Source: Flexithrix dorotheae DSM 6795
GTDB lineage: Bacteria; Bacteroidota; Bacteroidia; Cytophagales; Flammeovirgaceae
NCBI RefSeq assembly: GCF_000379765.1
Contig: NZ_KB903445.1
Location: 62,001-126,000 of the forward strand
Length of the DNA stretch: 64,000 nucleotides
Direction of reading: 5' to 3'
This document shows, in pieces, positions 41,749-49,535 of this stretch. Positions within the stretch are counted from its first letter, which is position 1. The number at the start of each line of letters is the position of its first letter. The position numbers and the translations under genes were made by a program. The notes beneath the pieces are model-generated. The model was not told where the DNA came from. It was given only the letters and a program-made list of their open reading frames with translations, and did no database searches.

Positions 41749-42300
41749 ATGGAAAAATTACTGGAAGAATTAAAACAGATTGAATTCACCACAGGACCTA
41801 ACTTCTGCTATGACCTTGATAGGGAGTTTGTGCTACTTTCTTCTTATCTTGAAATTGTTGAACAAGAAAATTTAAAGGCTGATTTTAACCGGTTTTTTGA
41901 AAAAGGAAGGTTTCTCCTGCTTAATACTTTTGGTGGAGGAATATTATTTCTAAAAGTACCTGAATGGATAGAGAAAATTAAAATTGATTTCAGAACCGTC
42001 TCCAATGACTTTGAGGCCTCAGTGGTATTTGAATCAGAGACCAGAAGATCCGAGAATATAAAATCCAAACCAGGGGCTGGAAAAATTGAATCTATTCGAT
42101 GGAGTGCTGAATTGATGTTCCCAAATATTCACCAGTATCCAAAACTAATTCAAAAAGCATTGCTCATTATTATTGGGAAAATTGTGAAAAGGATTTGTGA
42201 ATATGGTCGGACTAATTTTGCATATATGAAAATCGAAAATGAGTTCGTAATCGAATTACTGATTAATGGCCATATAGAATCAGAACTTGGGGTAGAATAA
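41749..42300 (+). CDS. protein of unknown function
   Basis: This 183-residue protein reads 'MEKLLEELKQIEFTTGPNFCYDLDREFVLLSSYLEIVEQENLKADFNRFF' with a Gly-rich turn 'LLLNTFGGGILFLKVPEW'. The middle is strand-rich and acidic, followed by helices 'HQYPKLIQKALLIIIGKIVKRICEYG'. No family recognised. It is the third of the small unknown genes, 98 bases after the second. Confidence 0.62.
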   Translation: MEKLLEELKQIEFTTGPNFCYDLDREFVLLSSYLEIVEQENLKADFNRFFEKGRFLLLNTFGGGILFLKVPEWIEKIKIDFRTVSNDFEASVVFESETRRSENIKSKPGAGKIESIRWSAELMFPNIHQYPKLIQKALLIIIGKIVKRICEYGRTNFAYMKIENEFVIELLINGHIESELGVE

Positions 42301-42510
42301 TTCTATTATTCCTATCAGGAGAGAAAAATATACCAATAAATGGTGATTACATTATTGAGCGTCTTTCCTAACTTTAATAGCAAAGTATAAGTGCATGTTT
42401 AAATTTTAAACACGCTCTAAAACGGGCATTTTATCCAAATCATTCTACTAATTATCTGGCATCTTTTCTTTTATAAAAGAAAATTTTATTCATCCTATTA
42501 AACTATCCAA

Positions 42511-44031
42511 ATGATAAAAATTAAAAAGGATAAGCTTTGGAAAAATACCATAAAAATTGCCAAGCGGAAAATTCCATTTTATATTATCCCTCAATCTATT
42601 GATGACATTGTTACAGTCATAAAAAAGGCAGAGTCTGAAAACAAGAGAATAAAAGCTGTAGGATCAGGCCATTCTTTCTCTGATGTAGCACTTCCGAAAG
42701 AGTACCTCGTCAATCTGAAAAAGATAAATAAGGCTTTGAAGTTACCCTCCTTTCTTAGGGATACCAATCAATTATTGGTTCATGTAGAAGCCGGTATGAC
42801 CATCCAGAAGTTTAACAAAATAATGGATAAAAAGGAGGGACTTTGCATTACTAACATGGGAGGTATAGATGAACAAACCCTAGCTGGAGCTATATCAACA
42901 GGAACTCATGGTACCGGAATGGACCTTCCTTCTCTTCCAGGGCTGGTTCGCTCTATTTTGTTGGTGACTATAGGTGGTAAAAAGTTAAGGATCGAACCCG
43001 AAAACGGCATTTCCGATCCTAATAAACACGATGAAAAGGATGTGGAGTTAAAGCAGAATGATCAGTTATTTTATAGTGCTTTAGTTAATTTAGGTTGTTT
43101 CGGAATTGTGTATTCCTACATTCTGGGGATGGAGAGAATGTACTATTTAAAGGAGAGTAAGGAGTGTTTTAAATGGAAAGATATAAAACCCAAATTAGAA
43201 GATAGAAGTTTATTTTATGAAGCCGATGGTAAAACTCCAATAAGGGGAGTAATGGTTCAGGTAAATCCTTATAAAAATGAAGAAAAAGGAGACAATACAG
43301 TTATTGTGGTAAAACACAGGATTTTAAAGGGAAAACCAAAAAGAAACCTGAATGATCGCAAAAGAAACTGGCTGAGTACCATTTTTGGTAACCCGCCACT
43401 GGCGCCACTTTCAATAAGATTTATTCGAAAAAAACTGTTAAATAAACCAGAAAAACTTCCACGTCTATTAGATCAATCACTAAGATCTTTAAAAGACTCA
43501 AGTTATGAAAATAAAGGGTATAAAGTGCTTTATCAAGGGATTGAATATGTAAAAGTTAGGGCATATGATAGCGAATTTGCATTTGATATTTCCGGGGATA
43601 AAAATAATTATATAGTGGCCATAGAGAAGATGTTTCAAAGAGCAGAAGAAAATAAACAAAAAGGAATATATCAAAGCTCTCCGATGGGAATAAGATTTGT
43701 GGATAAATCTCCAGCCTATCTTTCACCTGAATTTGGAAAGAAGGTAGCTTATATTGATGTTCCTTTTGTGTTAGGAACCCCAAAGTCCGATGATTTTTTA
43801 ATGGAATATCAGGAAATTATGACAAAAGAAGGAGGTATTCCGCACTGGGGGAAAATCAATACCATCTTGAATGGAAAGCCCGAGTTAATCCGAAAGTATT
43901 ACCCAGAACTTGCCAAATGGGAAGAAGTTTTCCGGGATTTAAATAGAAATCAAACTTTTAGCAATGACTTTTCAGACAGACTTAATTTAGGTTTTATTTC
44001 AATTGATCAGAAAGAGCCGTTGATAATATAG
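42511..44031 (+). CDS. FAD-linked oxidase, D-arabinono-1,4-lactone oxidase/alditol oxidase type
   Basis: A 506-residue flavoprotein with an N-terminal FAD-binding PCMH domain: 'RIKAVGSGHSFSDVALPKEYLVNL' with His54, the usual site of covalent FAD attachment by analogy to alditol oxidases, and 'LAGAISTGTHGTGMDLPSL'. The C-terminal half matches the aldonolactone/alditol oxidase substrate domain, including 'HWGKINTILNGKPELIRKYYPELAKWEEVFRDLN'. It should oxidise a sugar lactone or polyol and make hydrogen peroxide; the exact sugar cannot be read. A terminator hairpin follows. Confidence 0.88.
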   Translation: MIKIKKDKLWKNTIKIAKRKIPFYIIPQSIDDIVTVIKKAESENKRIKAVGSGHSFSDVALPKEYLVNLKKINKALKLPSFLRDTNQLLVHVEAGMTIQKFNKIMDKKEGLCITNMGGIDEQTLAGAISTGTHGTGMDLPSLPGLVRSILLVTIGGKKLRIEPENGISDPNKHDEKDVELKQNDQLFYSALVNLGCFGIVYSYILGMERMYYLKESKECFKWKDIKPKLEDRSLFYEADGKTPIRGVMVQVNPYKNEEKGDNTVIVVKHRILKGKPKRNLNDRKRNWLSTIFGNPPLAPLSIRFIRKKLLNKPEKLPRLLDQSLRSLKDSSYENKGYKVLYQGIEYVKVRAYDSEFAFDISGDKNNYIVAIEKMFQRAEENKQKGIYQSSPMGIRFVDKSPAYLSPEFGKKVAYIDVPFVLGTPKSDDFLMEYQEIMTKEGGIPHWGKINTILNGKPELIRKYYPELAKWEEVFRDLNRNQTFSNDFSDRLNLGFISIDQKEPLII

Positions 44032-44045
44032 AGAAGCAATAACAT

Positions 44046-44070
44046 CCCATAACTTTAAAAAAGTTATGGG
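44046..44070 (+). terminator. intrinsic terminator after the FAD oxidase
   Basis: CCCATAACTT (44046-44055) pairs perfectly with AAGTTATGGG (44061-44070) around five bases, followed by TAC and six T. It is 15 bases past the stop. Confidence 0.85.
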
Positions 44071-44106
44071 TACTTTTTTCTGTTATTAAATGGAAGGTCC
44101 AGTTAA

Positions 44107-44330
44107 TTAAAATAGCAAAGCTTTCACTTTCTGAATGGTTGCAGGGGAAACATCGCATCATTTCGCAGTTCATCGGATAGATTCACCTTTATTCAATGCT
44201 GTAATGATATTGTAATGCTTAGCAAGAAATTGTTCCTTTGTTTTGTAGGATAGCTTTTTTGGTGGGGTGATATTATTGGGAGTGGCCTTTTGCAGTTTTC
44301 AACCAATTTTTCTACCTTTAGTTTGGTTTA
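44107..44330 (-). pseudogene. decayed TrpR-type helix-turn-helix gene
   Basis: Read on the - strand from about 44290 to the TAA at 44107-44109, one frame gives ATPNNITPPKKLSYKTKEQF, then LAKHYNIITALNKGESIR, a stop, TAK, a stop, and CDVSPATIQKVKALLF. The layout 'L..Y.II..L..GES.R..A...VS.ATIQ.V' is that of the Trp-repressor-like HTH family, interrupted by two TGA codons. Upstream, another frame reads KVEKLVENCKR, which would join as the N-terminus after a frameshift. So the gene carries at least two stops and probably one frameshift. It could also be a remnant of a small mobile-element regulator. Confidence 0.55.
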
Positions 44331-44458
44331 ACAAGTGGTAAAAACCCATAGACTTATGAGCTAGCAGATAATTATACTTGAATCAGATACTTTTAATCAA
44401 ATAAATAAGCGATCTGTCTATGGAATTTAGCTAGTTGTTGTAGATAACTAACAGATAA

Positions 44459-45268
44459 TTGGAACGTATCAGCAAATACATAGAATACATTTGGATAGGT
44501 GAAAACCTACCTATCCAGAAGCCTCATTCTTCAAATCTAACATCATACCCAGGTATTACCCCAGAACTGTTGGTCCCATTAGACGGGAATATTGAATACC
44601 AGTATAAAAATGAAATAATAAGAAGTTCAAAGAGTGTGCTTTTCTCTTTTTTGCATGATAAAATTCATAATGACTTTTCCTTGCTCCCAAGATTTGCTAT
44701 CATTTCTTTTAAAAGCAATGCTATCGCAGGATTACTTCCCTTCCTCTCTGTGAAGCCTGCAGACTTGATTAAAAATCCGATCATTGAGGCCGATTTGATT
44801 TTCGGAGATGAGATAAACAGGCTACAAAAGTTTTTGTCTATTCTTCCTAGTGATGAAATACCAGATGAAATACTCGGTTTTCTGAATCAAAGTTTTTCTC
44901 CTGATTATGGCTTTATAGCTGAACAGATGGATGAATGGGGAGATGATTTTTCTTTGGGGAATATCCGAAAGCACACCAAATATTCATACAGTACTATTGA
45001 AAGGAGATTTAAAGCAGAAACCGGGATTAACCCCAAACAGTATTTTATTCTTAGAAGGTTTAAAAATGCTGTGGCCAGCTTGGTTGCCTCAAATAACACA
45101 AACTGGATGGACTATGTGGTGAAATATGGATATTTTGACCAAAGTCACTTCATAAAAGAAGTCAAAAGATATTCAGGATTGACACCCTCTCAAGTTTTAG
45201 TGGAAAAAAATTTACTCACCTATAGGCCTGACACTAATTTTATGACGAGATTTTACAATGAAATCTGA
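44459..45268 (+). CDS. AraC-family transcriptional regulator
   Basis: A 269-residue protein from a TTG start; the first residues (ISKYIEYIWIGENLP) match the family, and no later ATG lies before them. The N-terminal sensing region (about 1-165) resembles the DUF6597 type. The C-terminal double helix-turn-helix is clear: 'FSLGNIRKHTKYSYSTIERRFKAETGINPKQYFILRRFKNAV' and 'NWMDYVVKYGYFDQSHFIKEVKRYSGLTPSQVL'. It leads a same-strand group of serine hydrolase, ABC ATPase and ABC permease, whose expression it may control. Confidence 0.88.
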   Translation: MERISKYIEYIWIGENLPIQKPHSSNLTSYPGITPELLVPLDGNIEYQYKNEIIRSSKSVLFSFLHDKIHNDFSLLPRFAIISFKSNAIAGLLPFLSVKPADLIKNPIIEADLIFGDEINRLQKFLSILPSDEIPDEILGFLNQSFSPDYGFIAEQMDEWGDDFSLGNIRKHTKYSYSTIERRFKAETGINPKQYFILRRFKNAVASLVASNNTNWMDYVVKYGYFDQSHFIKEVKRYSGLTPSQVLVEKNLLTYRPDTNFMTRFYNEI

Positions 45269-45307
45269 TTAGCAAATCTTAAATTTCGAAAAAAACTCAA
45301 ACCCTAT

Positions 45308-46444
45308 ATGAGAATCTGGCATTATGTTTTTATGGCGATAATATGCTTAGGACTGACGAACTGTAAAGAGGATAGCAGATCTATTGATCAACAGCTACAA
45401 AAAGAATTGGATTATATTGTTTCATCTAAGTTTGATTGGGTCCCCGGAGTAAGTCTTACAGTTTATGCCCCTGGGGATTCCATTTTTTGGACAGGTGTTG
45501 CAGGAGTAAGCGATGTGGAAACTTTTTCCAATTTTTCCATTGACCAACCTTTTAGGATTGCCAGCGTCACCAAAACATTTACGGCTACAGCTATTTTGCG
45601 ACTTTACGAAGACCAAAAGTTAAGCCTTGATGACCCTATCGATAAATACCTCTCCCAACCACACCTCCATCTTTTGATTCAAGGGGGTTACCAACCTTCC
45701 AAAATAACTATTCGCCATTGTCTGAACCATACTTCAGGATTATACAATTACATTTTTGGAACAGAAGACCATCCTTCCCCTTTTCTTTCAATGATTAAAG
45801 CTCAACCGCAAAAAGTGTGGACCAGAACTGATATGATTGAGGGTGCTGTAGCTTGGGGAAAGCCTCTTTGGGAACCTGGAAAAGGGTATAATTATGGAGA
45901 TACAGGTTACATCATACTAGGAGAAATAATTGAATCCGTCACCGGAAAAAATCTTGGTAATGCATTGGAAGAAATAATCGGTTACGAAGCATTGGGGATG
46001 AACTCCACCTGGCTTGAATCTGTCCAACCCCAAAAAAGCCAAAAACCTCTGGTATCTTGTTACTACAAAAGAGAAAATTTCACACACTTTGACCCTTCTT
46101 TTGACCTGTTTGGGGGAGGAGGATTGGTATCAACAACTGCTGACCTAAGTAAATTTTATTTTCATTTATTCAACGAAAAAGTATTTAGCAAGCCGGAAAC
46201 CTTGTCTCAAATGTTGTCTCCCAACCTCCAAACAGATGAACTACAAGGCTATAGGTTAGGCATCAACATCTACCGGATTTATGACTATATTATTTATGGA
46301 CATGCAGGATTATGGGACACATTTGTCTACTATTCCCCACAACATGAAGCAGCTATTTCAATGCGCTTTACAGATGGGGCTAACTACTATCTGCTGAAAA
46401 GAGTGCTTACCCTTCTAACTTTATATCAAAAACAACTGAATTAA
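45308..46444 (+). CDS. serine hydrolase of the beta-lactamase/DD-peptidase superfamily (lipoprotein)
   Basis: A 378-residue protein with a lipoprotein signal (IICLGLTNC, Cys19). Active-site motifs: Ser86-x-x-Lys89 in ASVTK, a YGD variant of the usual YxN at about residue 196 (YNYGDTGYIILGEIIE), and a HAG variant of the KTG box (IYGHAGLWDTF). Such proteins are esterases, peptidases or penicillin-recognising enzymes, often not beta-lactamases. It lies 39 bases behind the AraC gene and 10 bases before an ABC ATPase, suggesting a peptide or antibiotic response unit. Confidence 0.88.
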   Translation: MRIWHYVFMAIICLGLTNCKEDSRSIDQQLQKELDYIVSSKFDWVPGVSLTVYAPGDSIFWTGVAGVSDVETFSNFSIDQPFRIASVTKTFTATAILRLYEDQKLSLDDPIDKYLSQPHLHLLIQGGYQPSKITIRHCLNHTSGLYNYIFGTEDHPSPFLSMIKAQPQKVWTRTDMIEGAVAWGKPLWEPGKGYNYGDTGYIILGEIIESVTGKNLGNALEEIIGYEALGMNSTWLESVQPQKSQKPLVSCYYKRENFTHFDPSFDLFGGGGLVSTTADLSKFYFHLFNEKVFSKPETLSQMLSPNLQTDELQGYRLGINIYRIYDYIIYGHAGLWDTFVYYSPQHEAAISMRFTDGANYYLLKRVLTLLTLYQKQLN

Positions 46445-46454
46445 CAAATAAGCA

Positions 46455-47360
46455 ATGGTTGAAATCAGGAACTTAAATTTTTCTTACAAACGAAAGCAAC
46501 ATACACTACGAGACCTGAGTTTGAGTATTCCTGCAGGGTCTATCTTTGCTTTTGTAGGGGAGAATGGTGCAGGTAAATCTACTACGCTCAAGCACATTGT
46601 GGGACTCATTCCCGAACTAAACCACAAGATTGAGGTCTTCGGGAAATCGCTTCGAACCCACCGAAAAGAAATCGTGCAAAAGGTTGGGGTAATGATAGAG
46701 TCTCCTTCCTTCTATCCTTTTCTCTCAGGATATGATAACCTGAAAATCCATTGCCTGTACCGCAAGTTACCCCTCGAAAGAATAGAGAAAGTTACCAGAA
46801 AGGTGGGGCTCTCCGAACATTTGCGAAAAAAATACAAAGCTTATTCCATGGGAATGAAGCAACAATTGGGACTTGCACTTACACTTTTGGCGGACCCAGA
46901 CCTCTACGTGCTCGATGAACCAATGAACGGTCTTGATCCAACCAGAAGGATTGCATTCAGGAACCTCTTGCTTGACTTACATAAAAAAGGCAAAACTATT
47001 TTGTTGTCAAGCCATCATCTGCCGGAAGTCGAGTTAATTGCCACAGATATTGGGATTATAAAAAACGGCTCTATTCTTTTTCAAGGTAGTATGGAAAGTT
47101 TGCGAAGCTTGAAGCAAAAAAATCAATCCTTACACATGGAAGTATCGGATGTTGGACAAACCACCAGCCTATTGGAAAAAGAATTCGAAATATTATTGGC
47201 GAATACTAAATCAGGGAAGTTGGAAATAGGCATTAAAGACCGTGAAAATATTCCTTTAATCGTTCAGAGACTGACTGCAAATGGAATAGCGATCTATAAA
47301 CTCAATGGCAATGAAAAGAGCCTTGAGGAACTATTCATGGATTCAATATCAACAAATTAA
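46455..47360 (+). CDS. ABC transporter ATP-binding protein, BcrA-like
   Basis: A 301-residue ATPase with Walker A GENGAGKST (about 35-43), signature YSMGMKQQ (about 130-137) and Walker B YVLDEP (151-156). The C-terminal extension of about 75 residues resembles BcrA/lantibiotic-immunity ATPases. It starts ten bases after the serine hydrolase and three bases before the permease, so these are one transcript. Confidence 0.92.
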   Translation: MVEIRNLNFSYKRKQHTLRDLSLSIPAGSIFAFVGENGAGKSTTLKHIVGLIPELNHKIEVFGKSLRTHRKEIVQKVGVMIESPSFYPFLSGYDNLKIHCLYRKLPLERIEKVTRKVGLSEHLRKKYKAYSMGMKQQLGLALTLLADPDLYVLDEPMNGLDPTRRIAFRNLLLDLHKKGKTILLSSHHLPEVELIATDIGIIKNGSILFQGSMESLRSLKQKNQSLHMEVSDVGQTTSLLEKEFEILLANTKSGKLEIGIKDRENIPLIVQRLTANGIAIYKLNGNEKSLEELFMDSISTN

Positions 47361-47363
47361 TAT

Positions 47364-48128
47364 ATGTGGAATACGATTGCTGCTGAGTGGGTAAAGTTAA
47401 ATAATTCATCTGTTTGGATTTGGGTAATTCTAGGTGGGCTTGGAGTAAGTCTTACGAGGTTGGTTTTGTATGCCATTGGGCCGGAAGCTTATACTTTGTT
47501 GGCCCAGAACCCATGGGAAAGCTACCTTAATATGAACCTAACCTATTTTTCATTGCTGATTTTTCCGTTGGTAATCTTGGCAGTGATAAGCATCGTCAAC
47601 AATCAGGAACACCGCATAGACAGCTGGAAGGTAATATTGACCCTTCCTAATCCCAGATGGGAATTATTGGGCAGTAAACTTTTAACTATTCTAATCCTAC
47701 TGGCCACTATCTTTCTATTATTTGTGATTTCTACGATTCTTTTCGCCTATCCAATTTACTGGATTCATCCTGAAACTGAATTCGCGTATTTTCAACCGTT
47801 ATTTTTTGAGTTTGCTTCAGATTGTGTGAAAGTCTTTGGCTATTCTCTTGGCATTGTTGGTCTTCAGTTCTTTTTTTCAATTGCATTCAAAAATTCTACC
47901 TTCCCTATTATATTAGGAATTGCTTTTTACTTGGTCGGGTTTTTACTTTTTATGGCACTCCCAAATGTTGCTGTTAACTTTCCCTATTCACTTCCCTTTC
48001 TTTACAAGGACATAGGGATTTCACAATCTATTGATGTCAATAATTTTTCAGGGATGGGTATCAGGAGTTGCCTGGTATTTGCCTGTTCGGTTCCAATTAG
48101 TTATATGATTTTTATAACGAGGAGATAA
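47364..48128 (+). CDS. ABC-2-type transporter permease
   Basis: A 254-residue membrane protein with six TM segments (about 15-37, 60-78, 102-126, 146-170, 178-199, 228-248). The N-terminal WNTIAAEWVKLNNS, with 'NNQEHRIDSWKVILTLPNPRWELLGSKLLTILIL' in the first loop, is typical of BcrB/lantibiotic-immunity permeases. With the ATPase it should export or exclude a peptide or other toxic compound. Copy 3 of the hairpin repeat lies nine bases after the stop. Confidence 0.88.
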   Translation: MWNTIAAEWVKLNNSSVWIWVILGGLGVSLTRLVLYAIGPEAYTLLAQNPWESYLNMNLTYFSLLIFPLVILAVISIVNNQEHRIDSWKVILTLPNPRWELLGSKLLTILILLATIFLLFVISTILFAYPIYWIHPETEFAYFQPLFFEFASDCVKVFGYSLGIVGLQFFFSIAFKNSTFPIILGIAFYLVGFLLFMALPNVAVNFPYSLPFLYKDIGISQSIDVNNFSGMGIRSCLVFACSVPISYMIFITRR

Positions 48129-48136
48129 CTATCTAT

Positions 48137-48195
48137 AATCATAAGGGACCAAATTCAGGTGTGTCCGGGGGGAGGGCAATGAAATTTTACTTATG
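48137..48195 (+). repeat. hairpin terminator repeat, copy 3
   Basis: Related to copies 1, 2 and 4, but its right half is divergent: ATAAGGGACCAAATTCAGGTGT, then a GGGGGGAGGGC block, AATGAAATTTTA and CTTATGG. ATAAG still pairs with CTTAT at the outer end. It follows the ABC permease gene. Confidence 0.65.
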
Positions 48196-48499
48196 GAGAA
48201 GGAACCTAATGGGGTTTAGGTCTGGAATAACCCTTGTGTAATTTCATTTTTTTTCTTGTTCGTGTAGCCTTCAAATATACGTCCATAAAAATTTTTGCAA
48301 AAGCGCAATAAAGCACTTCATTAGTAAGCGGAATACCGCCCAGCCGTATAAAGGAAAACTTCATTTACAGTCTGATAAGGGCACCATGGAAAGGGGTACT
48401 GATAGTCTGAAAAGTTTCATTATATTCGTGATTAAACTTGAGAGCTATCAGGCTTTATTTTACGCTGTAATGGAAAACGACATTTTTGAAACAAAGAAA

Positions 48500-48967
48500 A
48501 TGACTCAATCTGAACTCATAATTTTAAATTTTACAGAAATAAGGAGAAGAAGCATAGAACTTTGGAATGCGCTTCCTGAGTGCTATTATAATTGGAAACC
48601 TGACGAAAAAGCAATGACTGCTATAGAAATGGTTCGCCATGTTTTAGAGGCTGATTATGGATGGAATATTATTATCAATAATGAGAGTATGGCGAATTAT
48701 AAAACGCCTTGGAAAAATCGACCGTTCATTAGCATTACTGATGAACTTGAATTTGCCGAACCCCATAGAAATACATTTTTAGAAAGTGTGCGAAGGTTTT
48801 CAGATACAGAATTAAACGAAAAAGAAATCGTTCACCCCGGAAATGGAGAAAAGAAAAACCTTGGAAAATATTTATTACGGATTGGATATCATGAATCTGT
48901 TCACGCAGGACAATTTCTTTCGTATTTAAGAGCAATGAAAATTAATCGCCCAATAATCTGGGACTAA
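48500..48967 (+). CDS. DinB-family (YfiT-like) putative metal-dependent protein
   Basis: From the ATG at 48500 the protein is 155 residues (MTQSELIILNFTEIRRRSIELWNALPECYYNWKPDEKAMTAIEMVRHVLEADYGW), the normal DinB length; the open frame extends to 48386. Candidate metal histidines lie in 'EMVRHVLEADYGW' and 'YHESVHAGQFLSYL', as in the family (one near residue 49 and two near the C-terminus). DinB proteins are thiol S-transferases or stress proteins. The gene lies exactly between hairpin repeat copies 3 and 4. Confidence 0.85.
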   Translation: MTQSELIILNFTEIRRRSIELWNALPECYYNWKPDEKAMTAIEMVRHVLEADYGWNIIINNESMANYKTPWKNRPFISITDELEFAEPHRNTFLESVRRFSDTELNEKEIVHPGNGEKKNLGKYLLRIGYHESVHAGQFLSYLRAMKINRPIIWD

Positions 48968-48988
48968 AAAATAAAAAACACAACAGCC

Positions 48989-49046
48989 AATAATAAGGGC
49001 CCAAAATCAGGTGGGGCCTGGGGATTTCACTGAATTTTTTCTTGTG
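48989..49046 (+). repeat. hairpin terminator repeat, copy 4
   Basis: Nearly identical to copy 1: AATAATAAGGGCCC, the GGTGGGGCCTGGGGAT block, TTCACTGAATTTTTT and CTTGTG. Outside it AACACAA (48977-48983) pairs with TTGTGTT (49042-49048), extending the structure. It follows dinB. Confidence 0.8.
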
Positions 49047-49535
49047 TTGGACAATATAGTTCCCTTCATCTATAATATTTTAATTCTCTTTGCAGGAGAA
49101 TACTATGACAAATAAAAAAACCACATGAATAAACTTTAAGGTTTTCATAAAAATTAATGGATTAAAAATTTTTGAAAATTATAGGAATTGAATCCGGTAG
49201 TTGTTATTCAATTGGGTAATTAAAATTATGGTTTTCTAATTGGGTATTTCGATGAGATTGTTTGGAATAACCCATTAATTATTAAGTGAGAAAATAAGGA
49301 ATAATCACTTTATTGCTGGTCATGCTGCATTTTGGTTGACTGTTCCTAAAAATAAAAAACCTCACTCTCTTGTCCTTAAATCCTGCTAAACAAAAAGGCA
49401 ATAGGCATTTTCAACTTAAATTGGGCTATGTCATCTTTTACTTATATTCTTAACCACACTGATGTATCTCCGAATCCAAAACCTCCCCAAAAAGCCAATG
49501 GAACAGAAAAAATATTTACTATTAAAACAACTTAT
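49047..49535. other. gene-free region between convergent genes
   Basis: I find no gene, RNA or convincing hairpin in about 490 bases separating dinB (+) from the FG-GAP lipoprotein (-). Confidence 0.45.

Noticed and set aside
45308-46444. Serine hydrolase considered as a true beta-lactamase resistance gene
   Set aside because: The YxN and KTG motifs are changed to YGD and HAG, so the broader serine hydrolase family is the safer call.
36676-49046. Hairpin repeats considered as integron attC sites
   Set aside because: Only copy 4 contains a GTTRRRY-like word (GTTGGAC); the matching RYYYAAC end is missing in all copies and there is no integron integrase, so I describe them only as a repeat family.
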